From Carettochelys insculpta (Eukaryota; Chordata; Testudines; Carettochelyidae), in contig NC_134137.1 of NCBI RefSeq assembly GCF_033958435.1, positions 228,821,501 to 228,885,500 of the forward strand: DNA of 64,000 nucleotides, read 5' to 3'. Of the stretch, positions 48,329-58,839 are shown one piece after another (position 1 is the stretch's first letter; each line of letters starts with the position of its first letter). Made by a program: the position numbers and the translations under genes. The notes beneath the pieces are model-generated. The model was not told the origin of the DNA. It worked only from the letters and a program-made list of their open reading frames with translations, and did not search any database.

Positions 48329-49204
48329 GTATGTACCCTCCTCTGGTGTACAACCCTGGGCTTGAGGGGCGGGGGGTAATAGATATGTGTCCAGGGCCCC
48401 CCACATGCTCACATGGCCATGGCCCCAAGGACAGCAGGGCCATGGCCCTCACAGCAGTGCATCAGCCCCTGCCCCCCGCCCACCCCGCACGACAGTGCCA
48501 TGCCCCATCCCCGGGGCAGGGGGGAGCAGAACCTCGAGGGGCCCCCGGGAGGAGGGGGTGAGACACCCCACAGAAGCAGCAGCAGCAACAGCAGCAGCAG
48601 CAGGATGTGATGGAGTGGGGGGAGTGCAAAAGGGAGACGCAGGCTACATATGAGCAACAAGAACCGAATAGCTCCCAGGGGCAAAGGATGATCCTGGGGC
48701 AACAGCTGGCAGGTGACACCTCTGCCCTGAACAAAGAGGAGGGAGGAGCCGAGCTGGCTTGGAACTGGGGGGGGGGAGGGTGGGGGCCACAGGTAGAGGC
48801 TAGGGGAAGGGAGAGCTGGAAGGCAGCCAGCCCGAGGAGGGGGAAAGCTGCATCCCAGAGGGGCACCCCTTGGGGTCTTCTCCCCACGACGGGTTGGAAG
48901 GACTGTCTCTTCCGACAGCTGGTGCTGTCACTCCTGGGAGAAACTGGGCATCTTTGGCCTAAGAAACCTCTCCTGCTGTCAGACCCTGAGGAGTGAAGTG
49001 AGAGTCACTCCCACCAGGGGACGGGGTGCAGTGCAGGGGGACCCCTGAACTCCATCCATCACAGCAGCATCTCCTGGGGACGGGGATGGGGAACCTGCAG
49101 CACAGGGCTGGGGGGACAAAGGCCATGGCTTGGGGCCCACACTAACGCCTGTCTCCATTCTTCTTCCCCCACTCCTCTCCTGTGTCCCGCACCTGCACCA
49201 TCAG
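48329..49204 (+). other. Intron of the element 2 Myb-like gene
   Basis: 876-bp intron, GTATGT donor and CACCATCAG acceptor. It includes CAG-type repeats at 48570-48605. It matches the element 1 intron closely and holds no conserved frame. Confidence 0.65.
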
Positions 49205-49752
49205 AAGGACCGGAAGAGAGCGCCGGCGAGGCCTCAGTTGTCCCGGAGAGCCCTCCGGGACCATCGCTCCAGGCCAGCCCCTCGGCCGAGGACCGACCGA
49301 ACCCACGGCAGGCTAGACGGCGGACCCCGCGCCACCACCAGCCGACGGCGACGGACCCCCAGCTGCTGGCCATCCACCGACGGCAGCTAGAGGTCGCGGA
49401 GCAGCACCTGCAGCTGCAGGAGCGGGCGCTGGCCTGGCGCCAAGAGGCATGGGGGGCCTACATGGAGACTTTCAACCGCCTGGTGGACTACCTGGCCCCC
49501 CATGCCATGCCGGCCGCCGCAGCGCCCAACGTGCCTGCTCCACCAGCTGCACCACCAGCTGCTCCGCCCGTCGCCGTCCCGTCCGCCGTTGCCCCGCCAC
49601 CCACCGCCGAGGGCCGGAGCGCCGAGGGACCCCTGGAGCCAGCTGAGACTCGCCGGGCATATCTTCCGGTCTGGCCCGCCCCCAGCCAGCCCTGGACAGG
49701 GCTGCGGCCGCGGCGGGGCTCCTGGCCGCCCACGCCCAGTGCCGGACTTTAG
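49205..49752 (+). CDS. Harbinger Myb-like partner, exon 2 (element 2)
   Basis: 548 bp, incoming phase 1 (joins PTG-EGPEESAGEASVV), stop TAG at 49750-49752. It encodes a basic patch (ARRRTPRHHQ), a Leu/Glu/Gln helix (LLAIHRRQLEVAEQHLQLQE) at roughly residues 281-300 that probably dimerises or contacts the transposase, and a Pro/Ala-rich tail. At the place of the nonsense codon in element 1, this copy has CGA. The two exons give a 404-residue protein. Its 3' end faces the transposase 3' end across about 400 bp. Confidence 0.85.
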
Positions 49753-50146
49753 GGGCGAGGGGCCCGGGACGTGGACCCCCCCTTGTATATAGTTTCAACT
49801 TATTATTTTGTGCCCCCCGTTTGCCCCGTCCCCCCCATGTAAATAGTTCTCCCCTTTATCCTCCCTGGTTTTCTTTTTATTAATGAGGACACTTTTTTCT
49901 TACTATTGTTTTATTTGTACATATTACTTTGGTTCCACATGTTGTATATAGTTTGTTCTTGTTTTATATATTTATAGTTAAAAAAAAAAGTTCTCAAAGA
50001 AAAAGCAGTTGAAGTTCAGCCACAAGTGCGTGCTGTCATTTGTCCAGGAAAAGTGGGAGGGGGGTGCGGTTGGGTGCTCCATGGTGTGGGCGTTGGGGCA
50101 GGAGTGTGGTGGAGGAAGGGGCGGGCAGTGGGGGGCCTGGCAGAGT
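49753..50146. other. Convergent 3' ends inside element 2
   Basis: T-rich then G-rich DNA matching 7766-8172. It includes a stretch of ten A's near 49981. Probably the two 3' untranslated regions. Confidence 0.5.
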
Positions 50147-50905
50147 TCACCCCGTGGCCTCATCATCGAAGTGGGCCCACAGGGCCTCCTGGACCCAGGT
50201 CCCTTCGGGGTCCACCTGCCGACTGGGGGCAGCGGGTGGCTGCATGTCGGCCCTGCCGGCCTCCACAGCCCAGCCCTGGAAAAAGGCCTCCCCCTTGCTC
50301 TCCACCAAATTGTGCAGGGCGCAGCAGGCACCCACAATCAGGGGGATGTTGTTGGGGCCCGCATCCAGGCGGGTCAGGAGACATCTCCAGCGTCCTTTCA
50401 GGCGGCCAAATGAGCGCTCCACCACCTGGTGCGCGTGGTTCAGGCGCTCGTTGAAGCGCTTCTGGCTAGCGGAGAGATGGCCCGTGTACGGGTGCATGAG
50501 CCAGGGCCGGAGGGGGTATGCCGCATCTGTGATGATGCAGAGGGGCATGGTGGTGTCCCCCAGAGGGATCTCCCGCTGGGGCATGTAGGTCCCCGCCTCC
50601 AGCCGGCGGCACAGGCCCGAGTTCCGGAAAATCTGGGAGTCGTGGGTGCTGCCAGGCCAGCCCACATAAATGTCCTGGAAACGTCCCTGGCTGTCCACCA
50701 AGGCCTGGGGGACCACAGAATGGTAGCCCTTGCGATTCAGGTATCGTCCTCCACTGTGATGCGGGGCGCGGATGGGGATGTAAGTCCCATCCAGAGCCCC
50801 GAAGCAGTTGGGGAAGCCCAGGGTGGCAAAGGCTGTGATGGTGGCATCTGGGTCCCCCAGCCTCACGAGCCTGTGCAGGAGCATGGCGTTGATGGCACGC
50901 ACAAC
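50147..50905 (-). CDS. Harbinger DDE transposase, exon 2 (element 2)
   Basis: 252 residues plus stop, phase 0 after acceptor ctctgcag. Nuclease core with FGALDGTYIPI (Asp 205), GWPGSTHDSQIF (Asp 255), IITDAAYPL (Asp 293) and VVERSFGRLKGRW (Glu 329). The family triad is drawn from these positions; all four acidic residues are present. It ends with VGACCALHNLVESKG and an acidic tail. It is expected to cut both element ends and insert with a 3-bp duplication. Together with exon 1 it forms a 418-residue protein, somewhat longer than vertebrate HARBI1 (about 350) because of the N-terminal extension. Confidence 0.92.
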   Translation of the reverse strand, partial: VVRAINAMLLHRLVRLGDPDATITAFATLGFPNCFGALDGTYIPIRAPHHSGGRYLNRKGYHSVVPQALVDSQGRFQDIYVGWPGSTHDSQIFRNSGLCRRLEAGTYMPQREIPLGDTTMPLCIITDAAYPLRPWLMHPYTGHLSASQKRFNERLNHAHQVVERSFGRLKGRWRCLLTRLDAGPNNIPLIVGACCALHNLVESKGEAFFQGWAVEAGRADMQPPAAPSRQVDPEGTWVQEALWAHFDDEATG

Positions 50906-51128
50906 CTGCAGAGAAAGCACATGGGACAGCACCAATGAGGGGTGAGCAGGGTGTGCGTGGCCCTGCCCTGCCCTGCCCTCCCCCACCCTCCCCTCCTCTG
51001 CCCTGCTCTGCCCTCCCCCACCCTCCCCTCCCCTCCTTTGCCCTGCCCTGACCTCCCCTCCCCTCTCCTGCCCTCCTCTACCCGGGCCCCCCTCCCCTGC
51101 CCTGCCCTCCCACCGTGTGTTCTCTTAC
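50906..51128 (-). repeat. Intron of the element 2 transposase with CCCTG/CCCTCC repeats
   Basis: 223-bp intron rich in CCCTGCCCTC units, shorter than and diverged from the 351-bp element 1 intron. It is not a multiple of three and does not keep the reading frame. Confidence 0.75.
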
Positions 51129-51626
51129 CTCCATGAGGACAGCCCCGACGTTGGCCTTGCCGACACCAAACTGCTGTCCCACAGATCGGTAGCTGTCGGG
51201 AGTGGCCAACTTCCAGACAGCGATGCCGACCCGTTTCTCCACTGGGAGGGCACGCCGCATGGCGGTGTCCTGGTGCCTGAGTGCGGGGGTGAGCCACTGG
51301 CACAGCTCCATAAATGTCTCCTGGCTCATTCTGAAGTTCCTGAGCCAGCGGTCGTCGTTCCACTCCCCAAGCACCAGCCGCTCCCACCAGTCGGTGCTGG
51401 TGGGGTAGCTCCACAGCCGCCGGCGTGTGAGGCGGGGGTGGGGGTGGGGTGCTGCAGGGTTGGGGGTTGAGCCCTGCTGCCCTGGGGGCAGCTCCTTCTC
51501 CGGTGTAGCAAGGAGGTGCTCAGCTGCCTCCCTCATGGCATGGAGCAGGGCAAGCCCTGCTACTGCCGGGAGGGCTGGGTGGACCTCTGGCTGCTGCTGC
51601 TGCTGCTGCTGCTGCTGGGGGTCCAT
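51129..51626 (-). CDS. Harbinger DDE transposase, exon 1 (element 2)
   Basis: 166 residues, ATG at 51626-51624. Starts MDPQQQQQ with a shorter polyglutamine than element 1, then Pro/Ala-rich, then WWERLVLGEWNDDRWLRNFR and a helix-turn-helix region with VAVWKLATPDSYRSVG-like and FGVGKANVG segments. Donor GAG/GTAAGAG, phase 0. Its length equals that of exon 1 in element 1 exactly. Expression would start near the right end of the element, whose subterminal array lies just upstream and may include the promoter (inferred). Confidence 0.9.
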
Positions 51627-51989
51627 GACTGCGGCGCCCGGGGTCTGTGTGCCTATGGCTCCTCAGACCACGTGCTGTGCAGGCTGAGTGTGTCTGGGAG
51701 GGGCCCTTTAAGGGAGCGGCTAGCTGTTGCCCGGGAAGTGCTAGTCCGCCCTGTGACCCTGTCTGCACCTGTGCCTGGCATCCCTATTTCGATGTGTGCT
51801 ACTTTGGCGTGTAGATGTTCCCTCGCTGCGCCTATTTCGATGTTGGGCTGCGCAACGTCGAAGCTGAACATCAACGTTGCCAGCCCTGGAGGACGTGTAG
51901 ATGTTATTCATCGAAATAACCTATTTTGAAATAAGCTATTTCGATGTAGGCTTCACGTGTAGACGTAGCCTGGAAGACCAAGTAGTTGC

Positions 51990-52820
51990 CTTGCAAATGT
52001 CAATGAGGGGTATGTTCTTGAGAAAGGCATTAGTAGAAAACATGGCCCGGGGTTGAGTGGGAGGTGATGGCACCTGGCAGTTCCCTACAATGGAGTGCAT
52101 AATAGGTGTAGATGCTGGTAGAAATCCACTGGGAGAGTTGTTGGGATGAGACAGGCAGGCCTTTAGACTGCTCTGCGAAAGGTAGGGAAATTCTGGGAGA
52201 TTTGTGCCATGGCTATGTACGGTCAATGTAGAAGGCCAGTGCCAGGCAGACCTCCAAGGTGCATCACGCCACATGTGCAGGGTTGGAGTGTGGCTTTGGG
52301 ACAAACGCTGGTACATGAATAGGTTTGTTAATGTGTAATGGTGAGGGAACCTTGGGGAGAAACTTCGGACGAAGTCGGAGAGTAACTATCCTTGGTAAAG
52401 ACTGTGTATGGGGTCTCAGCCATCAGGGCAGCGAGCTCCCTGACTCGCCTAGCCAACATACTGGCCACAAGAAATGAGACTTTTGCAGCCAAGTGAAGCC
52501 AGGAGCATGTCACCAGGGGGTTTGAAAGGCAGTTTCATAAGGCACTGCAGTACATAATTGAGGTCCCAAATGTGGATCGGAGGGTGAACTGATGGGAAGG
52601 CATTTTGGAGGCCTGTCAGAAAAAGTTTCGTAATGGGATGGGCAAGGCATAAGAATCCATTCTCTGCTTGGTGAAATGCCTCCAAAGTCATGGCATGCAC
52701 CCAGACAGTGCTAAGGCTCAGGCCTGACTCACACAGGTGCAGTAAATAGTTTAAGAAATAGGCAAGGGTGCAGTGTTAGCAGGGATTGAATGATGGGTAT
52801 TCATCCAATAAGAGAACCAT
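51990..52820 (-). pseudogene. DIRS tyrosine recombinase remnant
   Basis: The minus strand reads WLHLAAKVSFLVASMLARR followed by VRELAALMAETPYTVFTKDS, the typical block around the first catalytic arginine of DIRS recombinases. Nearby frames hold SKGLPVS-type and HTPTLHMWRDAPW-like segments. It would have joined circular element DNA into the genome. Stops and frameshifts are frequent. Confidence 0.72.
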
Positions 52821-53379
52821 CACCATTTGTAGAAGTAGGATTTATGCATAGACTGTTGTCTAGTATTGACAAGAATTCTGTTCACCCCTTCAGAGTAGGT
52901 GGTTTCAGCATTTTGGAGCCATGAAGGAGCCGCACGTGGAGATGAAGCTTGGAAGGATTGAAGTGAAGCATGCAGCCAAAGTCCCGTGACAAAAAGTTGT
53001 GGTAAGGAGGAAATGGATAAGGAGCCACTACTGACATTTGAAAGAGGTAAAGTTTCCAGGTTTATCTTTGCCATACTGGGGCCACCAAGATGAGGTAGGC
53101 CCAGTCCTGCCCAACATTGAGTAGCAGCTTGTGGATTAAAGGAATGGGAGGGAATGCATAAAGCAGAGGTGCGTTCCACATGATGGCAAAGGCATCCCCA
53201 AGGGAGTGTTTCCCGAGTTCCACTCTGAAACAGTACTGATGGCATTTTCTGTTGATCCTGGTTGTGAATAGATCTATATGTGGCTGGCCCCAAAAATGAA
53301 ATACTTGGCTGAGGGCAGCTGTACTGATTTCTCATTTGTGTTGGTTGGTGAATGATTGTCTGAGGGTATCGGCCATCAC

Positions 53380-54758
53380 ATTTAGGACTCCAGGGAGGCA
53401 CATGGCAATGGGGTGACCTGATGCCAGATGCACCATGTCCACATTTTTATGGCTTCCACGTTTAAGGATGGGTAGTGGACTCCCACTCGACGATTGATGT
53501 AATACATGCAGGTGGTGGTGTCAGTGAGAATATTGACCAACCTGTGAGTGAGAAACTGCTGGAAATGCTTGCAGGAGTAGCGGACTGCCTGGAGCTCCAG
53601 AAGGTTGACATGAAGCATTTGTTCCATGAATGACCACTTGCATTGCACTGTGTGAGGAACTAAATGTATCCTGCAACCCAGCAGGGAGGTGTACATGGCC
53701 AGAGTGATGGACAGTGGTGGCTGGCGAAAGTGCACGGTGGTGAGTACATTGCTCAGGCACGTCCACAATTGAAGAGGCAAGAACATGTGGTAGGATGTCC
53801 CCCATCTTTGAAAGTGGGTCCTGGCCAGGGCATAGCAAGAGGCTAGCTACGACTGAAGGCAGCACACATGGAGTCTGGCCAGCCTGACCACTTGGCTGGT
53901 AGTGGCCATATGTCCCAATAACTTGAGGCAGGTGTGCACTGTACTGGTGGGTGATAGACGCACTACCTGAATGAGATTGCACATGGTGTGAAACCGCTGG
54001 ACAGGAAGAGTAGCCATGGCAGTGACAGTGTTTATGTGTGCTCCTATGAACTCCAGGGACTGAGTGGCTTGAAGCGTAGATGTCTTGTAGTTGATGTGGA
54101 AACCCAGACTGAGCAGGAGCTGCAAGGTGGTGTATACCATGTGTTGGGCTTGAGGGAACAATGGGCCCTTCAAAAGGCAGTTGTCCAGACAGGGGAAGAT
54201 AATGACCCCTTGTCGTTGAAGGTAGATGGCCACAACTACCAGAATTTTGGAAAACACCCTTGGTGCCAATACAGTGGCTGAAGGGGGAGGGACAGCTTAG
54301 AGGTTTGAGCATCAGCCTGCTAAACCCAGGGTTGTGAGCTCAATCCTTGAGAAAGCCAGGGGTCTGTACCAAATAGATTTTTTTTTCCTAAAAGAGGGAT
54401 GGTGCTTGATCCCGTGAAGGAGGCAGGGAACTTGACTCAATGATTTCCTGAGATGCCTTCCAGTTCTATGTGATGTGTATGTGTTTCCCACCATGAAGTG
54501 GAGGAAGCATCTGTGAGCTGGATGGATGGAGATATGAAAATATGCATCTTGTAGGTTGAGAGCTGAGAGCCAATTGTTCTTGTCCAGGGTCAGAATAATG
54601 GTAGTGAGAGTCACCATCCTGAAACAATTGTACAAGATATATTTGTTGAGCCTCCTGAGGTCTAAGATTGGTCTTAACCACCCAAAGCAGAAGACTGCTA
54701 GGTGAGTAAACCTTTTGGCCCATAATGTCTCATTTCTTGCTGGGCAGAGGTCAAGCAA
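53380..54758 (-). pseudogene. DIRS reverse transcriptase / RNase H, split by a SINE
   Basis: The first part (54758-54480) has DLRRLNKYI, then LSALNLQDAYFHISIHPAHR, the reverse transcriptase fingers. The second part (54269-53850) has APRVFSKILVVVAIYLQRQG and FPCLDNCLLKGP, the catalytic block with its second Asp changed to Asn (LDN for LDD), then SLEFIGAHINTVTAMATLP. RNase H follows (NLLELQAVRYSCKHF, LTDTTTCMYYINRRVG). The Cry-like SINE sits between the parts. Not functional. Confidence 0.82.
54281..54472 (+). repeat. tRNA-derived SINE, Cry-like (turtle)
   Basis: Head 'gggacagcttagaggtttgagcatc' and 'gggttgtgagctcaatcctt' are A- and B-box-like Pol III sequences with the CTAAACCCAGGGTTGTGAG core I associate with the Cry SINEs of hidden-necked turtles. 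Tail 'gagatgccttccagttctatg' fits the LINE-derived end. It interrupts the DIRS 2 reverse transcriptase, so it is younger. Confidence 0.72.
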
Positions 54759-55860
54759 AATAACCTAATCTAATTACAGACTGTGTCCACACAAGGGAGT
54801 TGGGATGCGGGTCTGTTAATAGGAACTCAGTGTCCTTAGATGCCACAAAATACTTTTTGTCCACTTGCTTGCTGGTAGGGGCAAAGGACACTGGGGTATG
54901 CCAGAGCACTGAAGCTGTGTCCATTATGGCCTCGTCCATTGGTAAGGCCACCCTGGATGAAGAAGGGGGTTGCACAGTGAACAGAAGCCGGTATTGTTTT
55001 ATGGGCACCTTCTGCGTGTCCTTGTCCCATGCCTGTGTCACCTGTCAGAAGAGGTTCTGGATGGACCTGGCATCATCCACAGGAGGGGGTGATAAGGGGA
55101 GCACTGTACCATCTGGCGAGGAGGAAGCAGGGTGCAGGGGGATCCCTTTTCTTCTGCTTTGGTGCTGAGGTGCAAGGACAGTTGGTACGGTGAAGTGGAT
55201 GGCCGCAGCGATGGCGGGCAAGTTTCCGATGCACTGGATGGTGCAGACTGGGCATGTAAGCATGAAGACTGGGTATGCCACAAGGGCAACTCTTGCTCTG
55301 GATGAGAGTAATAATGAGTAAGCCACAGTGGCCGAAGAGGCAGGTACAGCATGGTGGATAGTACATCTTGCCACCCAGAATGTGCTGGACTGGAGTGCTG
55401 TGAAGGGAATACAGTTGGGCACTCAGAGCCATGTCTACGGGTGTCAGGGGCGTGGTGCCGGAAGCGCATGATGATGCCGAGTGATGGAAGAGGCATTGAG
55501 AAGTAGGCAGCCTCAGAGAGGGGTTGGTGCCAAGGGGACAATGACAGAACTGGCGTGTTTATCTGGTGCTGTCTCAGCCACTGTTTTCTTCTGTGCCAAG
55601 ACCTTCAGTGTGGAGGGCCCCAAGGGGTCACTAGCCTTGTGCCGCTCTGGTGTTGCAGTAGCCTGCACCCGGGAGCAGAGCTGTGTTTCAGCTCTGGTTC
55701 TGCGAGGTGATGCCAATCGGTTCAGGGATTGTGACTGGGGCCACTGGCGGGCAGAGCTCAATGTTGAAGGGAGGGCCACCATCTTCATGGGCTTAATGTG
55801 CCCTGCCTTTGCCATAATTGGGCTCGACTGAGCTGACAGTGCCAGTGGTGCCGATGGCAC
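54755..55860 (-). pseudogene. DIRS gag-like remnant
   Basis: The minus strand carries VALPMDEAIMDTASVLWHTP and KQVDKKYFVASKDTEFLLTD, which match gag-like ORF1 of DIRS elements (VALP..EAI..P...W.TP, KYFV..KD). Upstream is a Pro/Ser-rich stretch (to about 55860). Frames shift at about 55040. It would have formed the RNA-binding particle. Confidence 0.7.
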
Positions 55861-56429
55861 TGCTGCAGAGTATGTATGCCTCGGCTCTGAGAACGCTCAT
55901 TTGGGCAATGCTAGTAAAGATGGTGCCGGTGAGCCTGTGGCGGCTTTGCCCTCTGGCACAACCCATAAAAACAGCGCCGGAGGCCAGGACTGGGTTGGGA
56001 TGGGTCTGGTGCCATCACAGGAGACCCCAAGGAAGCCGGGGGATGCTTAAGGTCCACACCCTTATATTTGGTGCCGAGTCCTTAGTGGGTGGCTTGTCCA
56101 GAACCACTGGCTGCAGGGGCTTCTCATAGTGAAAAGTTTTGAGCATATTTGCTTGGTCCGTGCAGGCTCTTGCTGTCAGGCTGGAACAATGAACACAGGA
56201 TTATGTCTGATGGCCCTCACCCAGACACTTAATGTAGGACACATGGCTGTTGGAAACAGGCACAAGGTCCTTGCAGGATTCACACCACTTGACGCCTGGG
56301 AGCCCAGCATAGTGGTGATGGAATAGCTAATACTAACACTAACCTAACTAACAACAGGGCTTTTTTGTATTTGTATTTGCTCTTTGTAGAACAGTAAAAC
56401 TAGGGAAAAATAACGAATTTAACTAGGGT

Positions 56430-56680
56430 AAACAACTAAGTGGCAAACTAACTCTAACTCCTCTTGTAGACAGTTGAGATGATCTGTCTGGAGCTGAGGA
56501 TGGTAGAGAGGGAACTAATGACTCCATGCTGCGTGCATGCCAGATAGCACAAGGAGATGCAATTGAGCATGCATGGTGCAGGCAAACTACAGCTATGGAA
56601 GAATCTTCAAGTTCTGGCATGAGGATGCACCAACACCCAAAATGGAGTACCCACGGGGCCACTACTTGAAGAATTGCTAT
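56430..56680. repeat. 5' inverted terminal repeat of DIRS 2
   Basis: Read in reverse: ATTCTTCAAGTAGTGGCCCC, GGGTACTCCATTTTGGGTG, CATAGCTGTAGTTTGCCTGC. The left repeat has ATTCTTCAAGATGGGTGCCC, GGGTGCTCCACTCTGGGTG and CATAGTTTTCCTGCACC in the same order. This pairing defines the element borders. Confidence 0.75.
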
Positions 56681-56737
56681 TCACTTGTCCCAGTCTTCCA
56701 GCATTATGATACCCACATGTAGGACACCAAATCAGTT

Positions 56738-56985
56738 CAGAAGTGGGTAACTGTAGCCATCTAGAAACTGTCTACCCCAGACCAGTACAGGTCCATGGCT
56801 AACCAGATTGAGGTTGGCAAACCAACTGTGGGTATTGTGGCAGAGGTTTATGAGGCCATCAGGAATGTGATGTATCCAAAGATGGTGGGCATTACAAGCG
56901 TTCCTGAAATAATTGCTGGCTTTAAGAGAATTGGGTTTCTGAACTGTGCTGGGGCCACTGATGGGACTTATGTGCTTGTAGATTG
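56738..56985 (+). pseudogene. Fossil Harbinger D transposase, middle part
   Basis: Plus strand reads QKWVTVAI, a TAG, then KLSTPDQYRSMANQIEVGKP and TVGIVAEVYEAI, and finally FKRIGFLNCAGATDGTYV. These are the helix-turn-helix and first catalytic block (..GA.DGT..) of a Harbinger transposase of another subfamily. It is the downstream continuation of 46692-46733, from which DIRS 2 separates it. It ends soon after the first Asp. Dead copy. Confidence 0.75.
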
Positions 56986-56989
56986 CTTC

Positions 56990-57898
56990 CTGCAAAGAGC
57001 ATGCATATGTAACTGCACCTCCCTCTTCTGGCACCCACTGGACCTCAGTGGGTCCCAAACCAGGGAATTTGCTGGACGAGGAGAAGTCAATGCTATCCTG
57101 CTGTCCAGTGGCCCCACTGCAGGATTTTGCTCAGGGCATCAGCCCCCTCTGGGCCACAGCAGCAGCTGCTCACTGGCTGCTGCCCACAGGCCACAGCACT
57201 TCAGCCACCATGGCTACAGCTCCCACTCCCTAACTGTAGCTCCCCAGAGGCTTCTCGGCTGGTGCAGCCTGGCCCAGACCCCGCTGGCTTCCTGGCCTCT
57301 GCCTGGCTTCCAGCTCTTGGCCACTGTGGCGTGCCCCCACTGTTTTCCTGGCCCCAGCCTGCTCCCATTGGCTTCTTTACCCCAACAGTTTCCCATCCCA
57401 GCTGCCACTGCCTGGCCCCAGCTGGGGCATCCATCTGTAGGATTCACAGCTGGCACCTGCTCCCTGCCACCAGGGCTCTTGTCCAGCAACACCTCTGTTC
57501 CTTCCAAAGGAGATGGAGAAAATTGGGCATGGATGTGGTGTGGTAGGCACACTGGCAGTGCATGGCTGGGATTGCGGGTGCAGGAGGAAGGGAAGTGTAG
57601 GAGTTAGGGGCGAAGGTGGCACTGTGAAGAGGTTGGGCTGAAAGGGGCAAAATCCAGGAGGTTGTGGTACAGGAACACAGTATAGGAAATAGAGTGTAAA
57701 AGGGGGCAGGATGCAGGAGGGTGCAGGAGTTGATAGTAAAGGGGGCACATGATGACAAATATAGGATTTGGGGAATCCATGGGTGTCAAGGAAAATGGGG
57801 AGCACCAGGCCAGGGTGGATATGAGTGCCAAAATACAAGTTTGCCCAGGGGCGCATTTTCACCAAGGCTGTCTTTGACACTGTAATATAATTTCTCAC
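56990..57898. other. SPAG17 intron, C-rich part and unremarkable part
   Basis: 57050-57500 is C/T-rich (CTGCTGCCCACAGGCC, TCCTGGCCCCAGCC), perhaps the interior of fossil element D. Open frames here come from composition. No right terminal repeat found. Confidence 0.4.
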
Positions 57899-58141
57899 CT
57901 CATATGTTTTCTCAGAAGGTGGCGCAGGGGTATTATGCTCCTCAAGTTCAGGTGTTTTTGCTGGCTCATCTTTAGGTTTCTCCTTGGAAGCTTTTGTCTT
58001 AGACCCCTTACTGTCTTCAGGCACTGGTATCTCCTTGCTTTGTCCTTTCTTTTTACCACCAGACTTTTCTTTCTTCTCTCCTTTCTTTTCTTCCTTTAGC
58101 CGCTCTTCCTCTAGTAGCCGATCATGTTCCTCCTTCCAAGC
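57899..58141 (-). CDS. SPAG17: SPAG17 exon (first in window, 5' side)
   Basis: 243-bp minus-strand exon (81 codons, phase 0 to 0) after acceptor ttttgtaaaag, ending TATGAG/GTGAGA. It reads AWKEEHDRLLEEERLKEEKK, then a lysine-rich stretch (GEKKEKSGGKKKGQSKEIPV) and PAPPSEKTYE. The Lys/Glu coiled region with KKGK-type repeats followed by PPSEKT.E is characteristic of SPAG17 ahead of its beta-rich half. It acts in the axoneme central pair. The acceptor is purine-rich just before AG, so its border is slightly less certain. Confidence 0.88.
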
Positions 58142-58835
58142 CTTTTACAAAAAGTTAAAAATTCAAGTAACTGTGGTCTATTTTTATTACAAGATGCTCA
58201 CTGTCCTCCAAAACACTCTCCATTTGCAACTTTAATGCAGCCTCCTGAACTGGCTATGTATTTTGATACACATTAGCATTTTGGAAAACAGTTAATAAAC
58301 TGAAAGTCAATGAGATTTTTCAGAATATTTTGTATTTTTACAGCTCTGCATATAGTCACAGTATAACTCTCAAATTCAGCTGCAGAGATGAGTACTAGTA
58401 ACTTATGCAAATTAAGCATCTGGTTGCTCCAGTTAGGCACCCATAAAATTAATTACCTACTTTACGCTTGTACTTTATAGGTTACTGCATTGATGGCTAT
58501 CTTACACAATATAACACATGACTTCATGGAACTCAAAAGCATGCTAAAGAAGAATATCTCAGCGATCTTGTCTGAGATCCATTGTGTCTCATGAGGAAAG
58601 AAAGGCAGAAGATTCTGGAAGTGAAATGCTGGCTAGGTGAGCAGTGCAAGTTTTTAGTTTTGTGGAACATTGATTAGCCTTCTGGTGGAAGAGTGCCTGT
58701 ATATTTTGCATCTCTTCACCTCAGTAGAAAAGGGACCAATCTCCTCAGTGACAGGCTCCCTAAAGTAGTCAGGAAAACACTAAACTAACAAGAAAAGTTG
58801 AGGGTATAAAGAGGGAAGATATAAATGTTAAGTTA
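58142..58835. other. SPAG17 intron, no recognised feature
   Basis: AT-rich, no repeat end or further exon found. Confidence 0.5.
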
Positions 58836-58839
58836 GCGA

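Larger units (their letters stand above)
47236..51970. mobile_element. PIF-Harbinger element 2 (both genes open)
   Basis: A 4735-bp element, ends AGCCGTGTCTACACGTG and, reversed, GGCTACGTCTACACGTG, flanked by TGG (47233-47235, 51971-51973). Plus-strand Myb/trihelix-like gene (47662-48328 + 49205-49752, 404 residues) converges on a minus-strand transposase (51626-51129 + 50905-50147, 418 residues). No stop or frameshift is seen in either gene, and all splice phases agree. Subterminal TTCGA arrays are intact. It is nested in DIRS element 2 inside a SPAG17 intron. By sequence alone it is a candidate autonomous element. Confidence 0.93.
51971..56735 (-). mobile_element. DIRS-type retrotransposon 2, body
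   Basis: Minus-strand order gag, reverse transcriptase/RNase H, tyrosine recombinase, 3' terminal repeat, as in DIRS elements. Inverted terminal repeats lie at about 46770-46960 and 56430-56680. The copy is decayed by stops and frameshifts and is interrupted by element 2 and by a SINE. It has no long target duplication, as expected of elements integrated by a recombinase. Confidence 0.8.

Noticed and set aside
54290..54350. A functional tRNA gene
   Set aside because: Only tRNA-like A and B boxes of a SINE head are present; it does not fold into a full cloverleaf as far as I can see, and a SINE tail follows.
57127..57546. Plus-strand 139-residue frame as a gene next to the fossil transposase
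   Set aside because: Composition-driven frame in C/T-rich DNA, without any Harbinger or other motif.
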